Positions 37,917-47,604 of a DNA stretch of 64,000 nt are shown piece by piece. The notes under the pieces are model-generated. The model did no database searches. It had not been told where the DNA came from and was given only the letters and a program-made list of their open reading frames with translations. A program made the translations under genes and the position numbers. The stretch is from DASULK01 sp036381835 (GTDB taxonomy: Bacteria > Actinomycetota > Actinomycetes > Mycobacteriales > Micromonosporaceae): contig DASVCA010000102.1 of NCBI GenBank assembly GCA_036381835.1, positions 1-64,000 on the forward strand. The letters run 5' to 3'. Each line of letters opens with the position of its first letter. The first letter of the stretch is position 1.

Positions 37917-38846
37917 GTGCGCTTACAACAGCTTCGGTACTTCGTGACGGTAGCCCAAACCCGTCATTTCACTCAGGCCGCCGCTGTGATCGGCGTTTCT
38001 CAGCCTGCTCTCAGTAAGCAGATTCACAGCCTGGAGACGGAACTCGGCGCCCCCCTCTTCGCCCGGATCCGAGGCGCCGTCGCCCTCACACCCGCCGGTG
38101 AGGCGCTGCTGCCGATCGCCACCCGGATCCTCGCCGACGTCGAGACCGCCCGCCGCGAGGTCCGAGAGATCGTGGGGGCGCAACGAGGGCGGGTGCGTCT
38201 CGGCGTGATCCCCAGCATGTGCACGTCCGTCGCCCCGCAGGTGCTGCGCCGGTTCCGTGCCCACCACCCCGACGTCGAGTTGCAGGTGGAGGAGGGCGGG
38301 TCGCGGGACCTCGTTCGGGACCTGCGCCAGGGCGAGCTGGACCTGGCGATGATCGTCCTGCCCACCCAGGGCATCGACCCGGCGCTGCTGGCCGAGCCCA
38401 TCCTGCGGGAGCGACTCGTCGTCGCCTCGGTCGATCCGCTGCCCGCCACCAGCCGCCAGGGCACGATCCGGATCGGGGATCTGCGCGACGAACCGCTGGT
38501 CATGTTCCGCACCGGATACGACCTGCGCGATGTGACCCTGCGGGCCTGCCAGGAAGCGGGCTTCGAGCCCACCTTCGCGGTCGAAGGCGGCGAGATGGAC
38601 GCGGTGCTCAGCTTCGTCGAGGCGGGACTGGGGGTGGCGGTCGTGCCGGGAACGGTGCTCAGCGGTCGCCCCCGTCTGCGCGCCACCCCACTCACCCCGC
38701 CGGGGGTGCTCCGCACGGTGGCGCTCGCCCACCGCCGCGAGACCGCCCTCACCCACGCCGCTCAGGCGTTCCGCGACACCCTGCTGGCCTACCTGCGTGC
38801 TGCCGAACAGGAGAGCATGCTGCCCGCCGGCGTCGAGCCGCTTTAA
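37917..38846 (+). CDS. LysR family transcriptional regulator
   Basis: 309 residues, GTG start. N-terminal winged helix (LQQLRYFVTVAQTRHFTQAA, VSQPALSKQIHSLETELG, LFARIRGAVALTPAG) and a C-terminal effector-binding domain beginning RGRVRLGVIPSMCTSVAPQV. It is divergent from sdhCAB with only about 70 bases between, a conserved arrangement in actinomycetes, so it probably controls the sdh operon in response to a metabolite. It converges with hrpA, with a two-base gap and no room for a terminator. Confidence 0.92.
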   Translation: MRLQQLRYFVTVAQTRHFTQAAAVIGVSQPALSKQIHSLETELGAPLFARIRGAVALTPAGEALLPIATRILADVETARREVREIVGAQRGRVRLGVIPSMCTSVAPQVLRRFRAHHPDVELQVEEGGSRDLVRDLRQGELDLAMIVLPTQGIDPALLAEPILRERLVVASVDPLPATSRQGTIRIGDLRDEPLVMFRTGYDLRDVTLRACQEAGFEPTFAVEGGEMDAVLSFVEAGLGVAVVPGTVLSGRPRLRATPLTPPGVLRTVALAHRRETALTHAAQAFRDTLLAYLRAAEQESMLPAGVEPL

Positions 38847-38848
38847 CC

Positions 38849-41800
38849 TCAGCGTGCCGCTTCGGCCGCGTCCATCGCCCGGTAGATCCGCTGTTCCGAG
38901 ACGGGATAGCGGGTGCCCAGCGTCTGCGCGAAGAGGCTGACCCGCAGCTCCTCGATCATCCACCGAATCTCCCGCACGTCCGGGTCACCGTGCCGGGCCG
39001 GCGGTAGCGCAGCCAGGAACTCCCGATGCTCCTGCTGCACCTGCTCGACCCGCTCCTGCAACTGCCGATCCCGCTGCGGATTCTGCGGCAGGCGGTCCAG
39101 CCGGCGCTCGATCGCGGTCAGATACCGGGGCAGGTCCGCCAGCCGGTCCACACCGGTGTCCGTGACGAACCCGCGGTAGATCAGGCCGGCCAGCTGTCCC
39201 CGGACATCTGCCAGCGCGCCCACCAGCGCGAGCTCCCCGATCCGGTTCAGCCGCTGCTCGATGCTGTGGGCGCCGGCGAGAACCCGCGCCACCTGATGCG
39301 CCGCGCCGACCATGGTGTCGACCAGATCGGCCCGGACCCGGTCGCGCAACGCGGCGAAACCCTCCGCGTCCCAGACCCCGCCGCCCGCCTGTGCGACCAG
39401 CTTGTCCACCGCCGCACCGGCGATGTCGTCGAGCAGATCGACGATCCCACGATGCGGATTGCGGCTCAGCGCCAACTTCGCCTCGTTGGACAGCCGAGCC
39501 GACACGACCTTCGCGGTCGCGGGAAGGGTGAGCAGCAGCAGCCGACGCAGCCCGGCCCGCATCGCGGCCCGCTGCTCGGCCTCGCTCTCGAAGACCCGGA
39601 TCGCGACGCTGTCGCCCTCGTCGACCAGGGCCGGATAGGCCGTCACCGGGTATCCGGCGCGGTCCTGGCGCAGCGAGCGAGGCAACGGCCCGAAATCCCA
39701 CTCGCGCAGCCCGCGTCGCTCCACACCCGGCGCGGCGGCCGCCACCGTCTGGCGTACCTCCGTCTTGAGCTGCGCGCGCAGCGCAGCCAGATCCCGGCCC
39801 TCCGCGATCGGCCGGTTGCCGTCGTCCACCACCCGGAAGTTGATCCGCAGATGCGGGGGCAGCCGATCCAGATCCCAGGCGTCCCGGGGCACCCGTACAC
39901 CGGTCAACCGGTGCAGCTCACGGCCGAGCGCGTCGAGCAGCGGCTCGCGGCCCGGCCGGACCGCGGCCAGCACCGCCCGCGCGGAGTCGGGCGCCGGCAC
40001 GAAGTTGGGTCGGATCGCCTTGGGCAGGGACCGGATCAGCGCGGTCACCAGCTCCTCGCGCAGTCCCGGTACCTGCCAGTCGAAACTCTCCGCAGTCACC
40101 CGGTTGAGCATCGGCAACGGGATGTCGACGGTGACCCCGTCGCACGGCTCACCCGGCTCGAAGCGGTACGTCAACGGCAGCGCCAGCCCGTCGCTGTGCC
40201 ACTCGTTCGGGTAGGCGGCGTCGTCGACGTCCCCACGGTCGGGGTTGACCAGCATCGACTTGTCGAAGGTGAGCAGGTCCGGCTGGGTACGGCGAGCCTT
40301 CTTCCACCAGCTGTCGAAATGCCGACCGGACACGACGTCCGCGGGGATGCGCTGGTCGTAGAAGTCGAACAGGGTCTCGTCGTCCACCACGATGTCGCGC
40401 CTGCGCATCCGGTGCTCGAGCTCCTCGACCTCCTCACGCAGCGCCTGGTTGTGCCGCAGGAACTCGTGGTGGGTCTGCCAGTCGCCCTCCACCAACGCGT
40501 GCCGGATGAACAGCTCCCGGGACAGTCGTGGATCGATCCGGCCGAAGTTCACCCTGCGGGAGGTGACCAGCGGCACGCCGTACAGGGTCACCGACTCGTA
40601 CGCGATGACCGCCGCGGCCTTCTTCTCCCAGTGCGGCTCGCGGTAGGCGCGTTTGACCAGGTGGCCGGCGAGCGGCTCGACCCACTCCGGTTCGATCCGG
40701 GCCACGATCCGCGCCCACAGGCGGGAGGTCTCCACCAGCTCGGCGGCCATCACCCAACGTGGCGGCTTCTTCGCCAGCGCTGAGCCGGGGAAGACGGCGA
40801 AGCGGGCACCGCGGGCTCCCAGGTACTCGTTGCGCTCCCGCCCCGAACGCCCGGACCGGTTGGGCCGCTCGTCCCGTACGCCGATGTGCGACAGCAGCCC
40901 GGCCAGCAGCGACTGGTGGATGCGTTGCGGATCGGCCGGGGTGCGGTTCGCGGTGATGCCCATGGCGCGCAGCACCTGCCGGAGCTGCCCGTGCAGGTCC
41001 TGCCACTCGCGTACCCGCAGGTAGTTGAGGTGTTCGGCCTTGCACATCCGGCGGAAGCCGCTCGACGAGCGTTCTCGCTGCTGTTCCTGCAGGTAGTTCC
41101 AGAGGTTGAGATAGGCGAGGAAGTCCGAGTCCGGGTCTGCGAACCGGGCGTGCAACTGATCCGCCTGCGCCTGCCGGTCGGTCGGCCGCTCCCTGGGGTC
41201 CTGGATGGAGAGCGCCGCCGCGATCACCGTGACCTCGCTGACCGCCCCGTTACGCTCGGCCTCCAACAGCATCCGGCCGAGCCGCGGGTCGATCGGCAGT
41301 TGGGCGAGCCTGCGCCCGAGCGGAGTCAGCCGTTTGCGCGGGTCATCCTGCTTCGGGTCGAGCGCGCCGAGTTCCTCCAGCAACGCCAGACCGTCGGCGA
41401 TGTGACGGCGCTCCGGTGAGTCGATGAACGGGAAGGCCGCGATGTCTCCGAGTCCGAGCGCGGTCATCTGGAGGATGACCGACGCCAGGTTGGTGCGCAG
41501 GATCTCCGGATCGGTGAACTCGGGCCGGGACAGGAAGTCCTGTTCGTCGTAGAGACGGATGCAGACGCCTTCCGAGGTGCGGCCGCAGCGGCCCTTGCGC
41601 TGATTGGCCGACGCCTGCGAGATCGGCTCGATCGGCAGCCGCTGCACCTTCAGCCGATTGCTGTAACGGGAGATCCGGGCGGTGCCCGGGTCCACCACGT
41701 ACTTGATGCCGGGCACGGTCAGCGAGGTCTCGGCGACGTTGGTGGCCAGCACGATCCGCCGACCGGTGTGGGGCTGGAAGACCCGATGCTGTTCGGCGGC

Positions 41801-42814
41801 CGACAGGCGGGCGTACAACGGAACGATCTCGGTGTTGCGCAGCGCCAGCCGACCGAGCGCGTCGGCGGTGTCGCGGATCTCCCGTTCACCGCTGAGGAAC
41901 ACCAGGATGTCGCCGGGTCCTTCGGCGCACAGTTCCTCGACCGCGTCGCAGATCGCCTGGATCTGGTCGCGGACGAGCTCGCCGTCCTCGTCGTCGATGG
42001 TCTCGACCAGCGGCCGATAGCGCACCTCGACCGGGTACGTCCGTCCGGACACCTCGATGATCGGCGCGTCGTCGAAGTGACGGGAGAACCGCTGCGGGTC
42101 GATGGTCGCCGAGGTGATGACGACCTTCAGGTCCGGGCGGCGGGGGAGCAGCTGCTTGAGGTAGCCGAGGATGAAGTCGATGTTGAGACTGCGCTCGTGC
42201 GCCTCGTCGATGATCAACGTGTCGTACTGGCGCAGCATCCGATCCTGCGGCAACTCGGCGAGCAGGATGCCGTCGGTCATCAGCTTCACCAGGCTGCGGT
42301 CGCTGACCTGGTCGGTGAAGCGGACCTTGTAACCGACCACGTCGCCCAGCTCGGTGCCGAGTTCCTCGGCGATCCGGTCGGCGACGGTACGGGCGGCCAG
42401 CCGGCGCGGCTGGGTGTGCCCGATCAGCCCGCGCACCCCGCGGCCGAGTTCGAGACAGATCTTCGGTAGCTGGGTGGTCTTGCCCGAGCCGGTCTCGCCG
42501 GCCACGATCACGACCTGATGGTCGCGGATCGCCGCGGCGATCTCCTCCCGGTGCTCGCTGACGGGCAGTTCGGCCGGATAGTCGATCACCACTGGTACGG
42601 CCGCCCGTCGGTCGGCGAGCCGCCGTTCGGCCGCGGTCACGTCCGCCGCGATCTCCGCGAGCACCGCGTCCCGCTTACCGGCGTCCCGGATCCGGCGTAC
42701 GTCGTCCAACCGGCGCTGGATTCGGCGCTGGTCGCGGAACGTCAGGTCGGCGAGGCGGTCGCGCACGTCGCGGAACACATCGGGTACGGCGGGGGAGGGC
42801 GGCGGTGTCTGCAT
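38849..42814 (-). CDS. hrpA: ATP-dependent RNA helicase HrpA
   Basis: About 1,321 residues from the ATG at 42814; starts at 42835 and 42847 are also in frame and none has a clear ribosome site. DEAH-box helicase: Walker A VAGETGSGKTTQLPK, DEAH in LIIDEAHERSLN, motif III SATID, motif VI in QRKGRCGRTSEG. Next comes the HA2/OB-fold region and the long C-terminal DUF3418 part typical of HrpA (from about residue 700). The family remodels RNA and ribosome-mRNA complexes and has been linked to fimbrial mRNA processing in E. coli. Monocistronic. Confidence 0.94.
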   Translation of the reverse strand: MQTPPPSPAVPDVFRDVRDRLADLTFRDQRRIQRRLDDVRRIRDAGKRDAVLAEIAADVTAAERRLADRRAAVPVVIDYPAELPVSEHREEIAAAIRDHQVVIVAGETGSGKTTQLPKICLELGRGVRGLIGHTQPRRLAARTVADRIAEELGTELGDVVGYKVRFTDQVSDRSLVKLMTDGILLAELPQDRMLRQYDTLIIDEAHERSLNIDFILGYLKQLLPRRPDLKVVITSATIDPQRFSRHFDDAPIIEVSGRTYPVEVRYRPLVETIDDEDGELVRDQIQAICDAVEELCAEGPGDILVFLSGEREIRDTADALGRLALRNTEIVPLYARLSAAEQHRVFQPHTGRRIVLATNVAETSLTVPGIKYVVDPGTARISRYSNRLKVQRLPIEPISQASANQRKGRCGRTSEGVCIRLYDEQDFLSRPEFTDPEILRTNLASVILQMTALGLGDIAAFPFIDSPERRHIADGLALLEELGALDPKQDDPRKRLTPLGRRLAQLPIDPRLGRMLLEAERNGAVSEVTVIAAALSIQDPRERPTDRQAQADQLHARFADPDSDFLAYLNLWNYLQEQQRERSSSGFRRMCKAEHLNYLRVREWQDLHGQLRQVLRAMGITANRTPADPQRIHQSLLAGLLSHIGVRDERPNRSGRSGRERNEYLGARGARFAVFPGSALAKKPPRWVMAAELVETSRLWARIVARIEPEWVEPLAGHLVKRAYREPHWEKKAAAVIAYESVTLYGVPLVTSRRVNFGRIDPRLSRELFIRHALVEGDWQTHHEFLRHNQALREEVEELEHRMRRRDIVVDDETLFDFYDQRIPADVVSGRHFDSWWKKARRTQPDLLTFDKSMLVNPDRGDVDDAAYPNEWHSDGLALPLTYRFEPGEPCDGVTVDIPLPMLNRVTAESFDWQVPGLREELVTALIRSLPKAIRPNFVPAPDSARAVLAAVRPGREPLLDALGRELHRLTGVRVPRDAWDLDRLPPHLRINFRVVDDGNRPIAEGRDLAALRAQLKTEVRQTVAAAAPGVERRGLREWDFGPLPRSLRQDRAGYPVTAYPALVDEGDSVAIRVFESEAEQRAAMRAGLRRLLLLTLPATAKVVSARLSNEAKLALSRNPHRGIVDLLDDIAGAAVDKLVAQAGGGVWDAEGFAALRDRVRADLVDTMVGAAHQVARVLAGAHSIEQRLNRIGELALVGALADVRGQLAGLIYRGFVTDTGVDRLADLPRYLTAIERRLDRLPQNPQRDRQLQERVEQVQQEHREFLAALPPARHGDPDVREIRWMIEELRVSLFAQTLGTRYPVSEQRIYRAMDAAEAAR

Positions 42815-42861
42815 GTCGTCGCCAAGGATAGGCATCCCGCCACGCACCGCCTCGAATCAGT

Positions 42862-42944
42862 GGTCAGATCGTGCTTCTTCTTGGAAAGAGTGGCCTTGTG
42901 ACCTCGTCCAGGGCACTCTTTCCCTGATCGAGCACGATCTTGCC
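42862..42944. repeat. palindromic element B
   Basis: Composite inverted repeat: outer arms AGATCGTGCT (42866-42875) and AGCACGATCT (42931-42940), inner arms GGAAAGAGTG (42883-42892) and CACTCTTTCC (42914-42923). It lies between hrpA and the DUF559 gene. It shares sequence and orientation with the element at 44001 on the other side of that gene. Confidence 0.8.
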
Positions 42945-43006
42945 CAGCGGTGTCCGGGCGATGGCGACCGGGCGGTCCCGGGCTGAGCCTGGCGTGTCAG
43001 CGCGGA

Positions 43007-43927
43007 TCACGGGAGCGAGCGGCGCGAGCGCAGCGCGGCCCGGATCTCGGAAACGACGCCCGCGAAGTCCTCCCGCAATCGCCTGGCCGTCACATACAGC
43101 ACGATCCAGTCTGCGGTCAGAAGGCGGTTCAGCCGCCGTCGGTCGCGGTGAAACTGCTCCGCGTCGTTGTGCCACACGCCGTCGTACTCCACCCCGACCT
43201 TGAACTCGGGCCACGCCAGGTCCAGCCGCGCCACGAACCGTCCGTTCTCGTCTGATACGACATACTGTGTCCAAGGCTTCGGGAGACCGGCCAGGACGAG
43301 GCGGACTCGAAGGCGCGACTCCTGCGGTGACTCGGCGCCACCATCCACGAGATCGGCTACGCGCAGCGTGCGCCGCCATCCCCGGTCACCGGCGCGGCTG
43401 AGTGCGTATTCCCGCAGTGAATCCACGGTGACCAGCCGGCGGGCCATCAATGCGTCGGTGACGGCCACTGCCTCGACGACATCGAGCCAACGGGCCAGGT
43501 CCCAACAGGTCCGGTGCGGCGTCGTCACCGCGATGCCATCGCGTTTCGTCACGTCGTCCGGTGCCATCCTGGACGTGTGCACACGCAGCCCAGCAACCGG
43601 ACCGAACCGGGTTCCGCGCGGCACGATGATGTCGATCGGGTCGTCGAGGGCGACCTCGGTGGCACCGTAGAGTGCGGCCGCTGCCCGTCCGGCGATCGCT
43701 GCGTGCTCCGGAATCAGCCAGCGGGCAGCCGCGGTACAGCGTACCCGGTGTGAGACGGGTACCTGAGCGTCGATGTAGATGTCGCGGAACAACGAGCGCC
43801 ACGCGCTACTGCGCAGTTCGTTCTTTGTGAGCAGGCCGCGGGCGATCGCCTGCGAGCCACGGAACACGCGACCGCGTAGCTGGGGTGGGCGTCTGGGGGG
43901 AACCGGCACCGGCCAAGATTCGCTCAA
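43007..43927 (-). CDS. DUF559 endonuclease-like protein
   Basis: 306 residues from a TTG; the true start could be a few codons further in. The N-terminal half (AIARGLLTKNELRS, SLFRDIYIDAQVPV, PRGTRFGPVAGLRVHTSRM) looks like the helix-turn-helix/AbiEi-type region often fused to DUF559. The C-terminal half has the Vsr/PD-(D/E)xK-like core: LDLAWPEFKVGVEYDG, WHNDAEQFHRDRRRLNRL, and VLYVTARRLRED. A nuclease or toxin-antitoxin-related role is suspected for the family but unproven. The gene is bracketed by two similar palindromic elements, so it may have moved as a unit. Confidence 0.8.
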   Translation of the reverse strand: MSESWPVPVPPRRPPQLRGRVFRGSQAIARGLLTKNELRSSAWRSLFRDIYIDAQVPVSHRVRCTAAARWLIPEHAAIAGRAAAALYGATEVALDDPIDIIVPRGTRFGPVAGLRVHTSRMAPDDVTKRDGIAVTTPHRTCWDLARWLDVVEAVAVTDALMARRLVTVDSLREYALSRAGDRGWRRTLRVADLVDGGAESPQESRLRVRLVLAGLPKPWTQYVVSDENGRFVARLDLAWPEFKVGVEYDGVWHNDAEQFHRDRRRLNRLLTADWIVLYVTARRLREDFAGVVSEIRAALRSRRSLP

Positions 43928-44000
43928 TCGGGACCGAAAACGCCGTCCCTGTGGATATCGCCCTGTGGATACGGCACGGGTCGGCGGTGGCTGGCCCGAC

Positions 44001-44080
44001 CAAGATCGTGCTTTTTCCTGAAAGGAGTGGCCTTCTGTCGTCCCCAGAGCACTATTTCATTGATCGTGCATGATCTTGCA
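44001..44080. repeat. palindromic element C
   Basis: Imperfect inverted repeat with arms CAAGATCGTGC (44001-44011) and GCATGATCTTG (44068-44078). It resembles element B throughout (GATCGTGCTT, then GGAGTGGCCTT, GTCGTCC, GCACT, TTTC and TTGATCG blocks in the same order), in the same orientation. B and C thus form degenerate direct copies flanking the DUF559 gene. Confidence 0.75.
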
Positions 44081-44157
44081 GTCCGCCCGGCCGGGACTGG
44101 TCGCGGACGTGGGGTGCGGGCCAGGATGGGTCCCGCGCCGGGGCGGTTGCAGCGAGG

Positions 44158-46659
44158 CTAGAGTTGGCCGACGTCGATGATCCGGATGACCGCCGTTCCG
44201 GCATCGTCGGAGGCGGCGAGGTCGACCTCGGCGCTGATGCCCCAGTCGTGGTCGCCCGCAGGGTCGTCGAGGATCTGGCGAACCGTCCAGCGCTCGCGCC
44301 CCTGCTCGATCATCAGCAGCGCGGGGCCGCGTGCGTCCGGGCCGGTACCGATCTCGTCGTACGCCTCGAAGTACGGCTCCAGCGCGCGCTCCCACGTCTC
44401 GGCGTCCCAGCCCGAGTCGCCGTCGAGCGCGCCGAGTTCGTCCCAGCGCCGCAGCGCGGCCAGCTCGACCCGCCGGAACAGCGCATTGCGGACCAGCACC
44501 CGGAACGCCCGAGGGTTGTCGGTGACCGCGGGCGGACGTTCGGTTGCCACCTTCTCGGGAGTCTCCTGCGCCGGGTTGCGCAGCCGCTCCCACTCGTCGA
44601 TCAGGCTGGAGTCCACTTGGCGGACCAGTTCCCCCAGCCATTCGATGAGGTCGACCAGCTCTTCGGTGCGGGCGTCCTCGGGCACCGTCTGCCGCAGGGC
44701 CTTGTACGCGTCGGAGAGGTAGCGCAGCACCAGGCCTTCCGAGCGGGCCAGCCCGTAGTAGCCGACGTACTCCACGAACGTCATGGCCCGCTCGTACATG
44801 TCCCGGACCACCGACTTCGGCGAGAGCTCGTAGTCGGCGACCCACGGGTGGCCCCGTCGGTACATCTCGTACGCCGTCTCCAGCAGGTCGGCCAGCGGCC
44901 GCGGGTGGGTGACCTCCTCCAGCAGCGCCATCCGCTCGTCGTAATCGATGCCCTCGGCCTTCATGGCGGCGACCGCCTCGCCGCGCGCCTTGTGTTGCTG
45001 GGCGGACAGCACCGGGCGGGGATCGTCCAGGGTGGACTCGATGACCGACAACACGTCCAGGGCGTACGTCGGCGACTCGGTGTCGAGTAGTTCGATCGCG
45101 GCCAGGGCGAACGGCGACAGCGGCTGGTTGAGCGCGAAGTCGAACTGCAGATCGACGGTGAGCCGGACGACGCGCCCCTCCTCGTCCGGCTCGTCGAGGC
45201 GTTCCACCACCCCGGCGGCGAGCAACGCCCGGTAGACGGCGATCGCCCGCCGGATGTGTCGGCGTTGCGCGGCCGGATCCTCGTGGTTGTCGGTGAGTAG
45301 GTGCCGCATCGCCGCGAACGCGTCGCCCGGTCGGGCGATGACGTTGAGCAGCATCGCGTGGCTGACCGCGAAGCTGGACGTCAGGGGCTCGGGCTCGGCG
45401 GCGACGAGCCGCTCGAACGTCGGCTTACCCCAGCCGATCGAGCCCTCGGGCGGCTTCTTGCGCACCACCTTGCGCCGTTTGCGCGGGTCGTCGCCGGCCT
45501 TGGCCAGCGCCCGCTCGTTCTCGATCACATGTTCGGGCGCCTGGACCACGACCCGGCCCACGGTGTCGTATCCGGCCCGCCCGGCCCGACCGGCGATCTG
45601 GTGGAACTCGCGAGCCTTGAGCAGCCGGACCTTGGTGCCGTCGAACTTCGACAGTGCGGTGAACAGCACGGTGCGGATCGGCACGTTGATGCCCACGCCG
45701 AGGGTGTCGGTGCCGCAGATGACCTTGAGCAGTCCGGCCTGGGCGAGGGTCTCCACCAGCCGGCGGTACCGGGGCAGCATGCCCGCGTGGTGTACCCCGA
45801 TGCCGTGGCGGACCAGCCGGGACAGGGTACGCCCGAAGCCCGCGGTGAACCGGAAGTCGCCGATCGCCTCGGCGATCGCGTCTTTCTCCGCCCGGCTGCA
45901 CACGTTCACGCTCATCAGCGCCTGGGCACGCTCCAGCGCCGCCGCCTGGGTGAAGTGCACCACGTAGATCGGTGCCTGCCGGGTGCTCAGCAGCTCCTCC
46001 AACGTCTCGTGCAGCGGCGTGGTCGCGTACGAGAACATCAGGGGGACCGGCCGTTGCGCCGACCGCACGACGGCGGTGGACCGGCCGGTCCGCCGGGTCA
46101 GGTCCTTCTCGAACCGGGTGACGTCGCCCAGGGTGGCCGACATCAGGAGGAACTGGGCCTGCGGCAGTTCGATCAGCGGTACCTGCCAGGCCCAGCCGCG
46201 GTCGGGTTCGGAGTAGAAGTGGAACTCGTCCATGATGACCATGCCGACGTCCGCGCGGGCACCCTCGCGCAGCGCGATGTTGGCCAGGATCTCCGCCGTA
46301 CAGCAGATGATCGGCGCGTCCTCGTTGACGCTCGCGTCGCCGGTCAGCATGCCCACGTTGTCCGCGCCGAACAGTTCGCACAAGGCGAAGAACTTCTCCG
46401 ACACCAGCGCCTTGATCGGCGCGGTGTAGAAGGAGACCCGATCGTCGGCCAGGGCCGCGAAGTGCGCTCCGGTGGCGACCAGGCTCTTCCCCGAGCCGGT
46501 CGGGGTGCTGAGAATGACGTTCGCACCCGAGACGATCTCGATGAGCGCCTCTTCCTGATGCGGGTAGAGCGCGAGCCCCTGGTCGGCCGCCCAGCCGGCG
46601 AAGGCGTCGTAGAGGGAATCGGGGTCGGCGCTGGTCGGCAGTCGGTCGATGAGGGTCAT
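44158..46659 (-). CDS. DEAD/DEAH-box helicase with DUF3516 domain (Ski2-like)
   Basis: 833 residues. Superfamily 2 helicase: Walker A LSTPTGSGKSLVATG, DExH-type box MVIMDEFHFYSEPD, SATLGDVTRF, then the second RecA domain (HHAGMLPRYRRLVETLAQAG, GTDTLGVGINVPIRTV, HQIAGRAGRAGYD). An actinobacteria-typical C-terminal DUF3516 region follows (~530-830). Related to the Ski2/Mtr4 RNA helicases; the cellular substrate is unknown but probably RNA. Its ATG overlaps the stop of trmB, so helicase and tRNA methyltransferase are made together. Confidence 0.92.
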   Translation of the reverse strand: MTLIDRLPTSADPDSLYDAFAGWAADQGLALYPHQEEALIEIVSGANVILSTPTGSGKSLVATGAHFAALADDRVSFYTAPIKALVSEKFFALCELFGADNVGMLTGDASVNEDAPIICCTAEILANIALREGARADVGMVIMDEFHFYSEPDRGWAWQVPLIELPQAQFLLMSATLGDVTRFEKDLTRRTGRSTAVVRSAQRPVPLMFSYATTPLHETLEELLSTRQAPIYVVHFTQAAALERAQALMSVNVCSRAEKDAIAEAIGDFRFTAGFGRTLSRLVRHGIGVHHAGMLPRYRRLVETLAQAGLLKVICGTDTLGVGINVPIRTVLFTALSKFDGTKVRLLKAREFHQIAGRAGRAGYDTVGRVVVQAPEHVIENERALAKAGDDPRKRRKVVRKKPPEGSIGWGKPTFERLVAAEPEPLTSSFAVSHAMLLNVIARPGDAFAAMRHLLTDNHEDPAAQRRHIRRAIAVYRALLAAGVVERLDEPDEEGRVVRLTVDLQFDFALNQPLSPFALAAIELLDTESPTYALDVLSVIESTLDDPRPVLSAQQHKARGEAVAAMKAEGIDYDERMALLEEVTHPRPLADLLETAYEMYRRGHPWVADYELSPKSVVRDMYERAMTFVEYVGYYGLARSEGLVLRYLSDAYKALRQTVPEDARTEELVDLIEWLGELVRQVDSSLIDEWERLRNPAQETPEKVATERPPAVTDNPRAFRVLVRNALFRRVELAALRRWDELGALDGDSGWDAETWERALEPYFEAYDEIGTGPDARGPALLMIEQGRERWTVRQILDDPAGDHDWGISAEVDLAASDDAGTAVIRIIDVGQL

Positions 46660-47447
46660 AGTGGAGCTATCGTGCCCAAGGTTGCGGCCGATGTGCCAAC
46701 CGGGGCTGCGGTCGGAGCTGACGGTACGCGCCGGAAGACGAGATCATAGACCCTCCGCCCGGCCGCCAGCGCCCGTCGTTCGAAGCGGGTCACCGGCCGG
46801 TGCGCCGGGCGGGGCGCGAAGCCGGCGTAGCGGTTGACCAGCTCGGGATCGTCGGTGAGGGTGCGCAGCATCGCCTCGGCGTACTCCGGCCAGTCGGTGG
46901 CGCAGTGCAGGGTCCCGCCGGGGGCCAGCCGTGACCGCATCAGTGCCACCCGGTCGGGCTGGATGAGTCGACGTTTGTGGTGGCGGGTCTTCGGCCACGG
47001 GTCCGGGAAGAAGGCGTGGATCGCGTCGAGGGACCCGTCCGGCAGCCAGTGCTCGAGCAGATCGAGAGCATCCCCGCAGGCCACCCGGACATTGGTCAGC
47101 CCGCGCTGCTCGATCAGGGCGAGCAGATTCGCGATTCCGGGGGTGTGCACCTCGACCGCCAGATAATCTCGGGTTATGTCGGTGGCGGCCATGTCGGCGG
47201 TGGCCTCGCCCATCCCGGAGCCGATCTCCAGGACGAGCGGTGCCCTGCGGCCGAACAGTTCGGCCGGGTCCAGCGCACCACGGGGATCCGACCGGTCGTC
47301 GGCCGTCCGAGGGACCACCAGGCCGTACCTGGTCCAGAGGCGCTCCAGCGTGGCCGTGTGCCGCTGTGTCAGCCGACCCCGACGCGGGTGGAAGGAACGG
47401 ATACGGCGTGCCGCCATTGCGGTCCGGCTCCCGTCGGTGGTGGTCAC
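46656..47447 (-). CDS. trmB: tRNA (guanine-N7-)-methyltransferase
   Basis: 263 residues. It methylates G46 of tRNA using S-adenosylmethionine. Motifs: RIRSFHPRRGRLT at the N-terminus, the SAM-binding LEIGSGMGEAT, YLAVEVHTPGI, and the TrmB signature FFPDPWPKTRHHKRRLIQ. The C-terminal tail after VYDLVFRR is a low-complexity Ala/Thr/Pro extension. The gene overlaps the downstream DUF3516 helicase by four bases. Confidence 0.95.
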   Translation of the reverse strand: MTTTDGSRTAMAARRIRSFHPRRGRLTQRHTATLERLWTRYGLVVPRTADDRSDPRGALDPAELFGRRAPLVLEIGSGMGEATADMAATDITRDYLAVEVHTPGIANLLALIEQRGLTNVRVACGDALDLLEHWLPDGSLDAIHAFFPDPWPKTRHHKRRLIQPDRVALMRSRLAPGGTLHCATDWPEYAEAMLRTLTDDPELVNRYAGFAPRPAHRPVTRFERRALAAGRRVYDLVFRRVPSAPTAAPVGTSAATLGTIAPL

Positions 47448-47604
47448 AGGGACGTGAGCCTACGCGAGGCGCAAGGGCCGGGATCCGCGAGCTCCATGCT
47501 TCCACTATCGCGCAGCGTCCCGTCCCACGGGTGCGGAAGCTCCGGAGCGCGGGCCCACGGAAGACCGAGGTGCCCGGTCTCGCACGAAGGCCTGGAGGGG
47601 GGCA

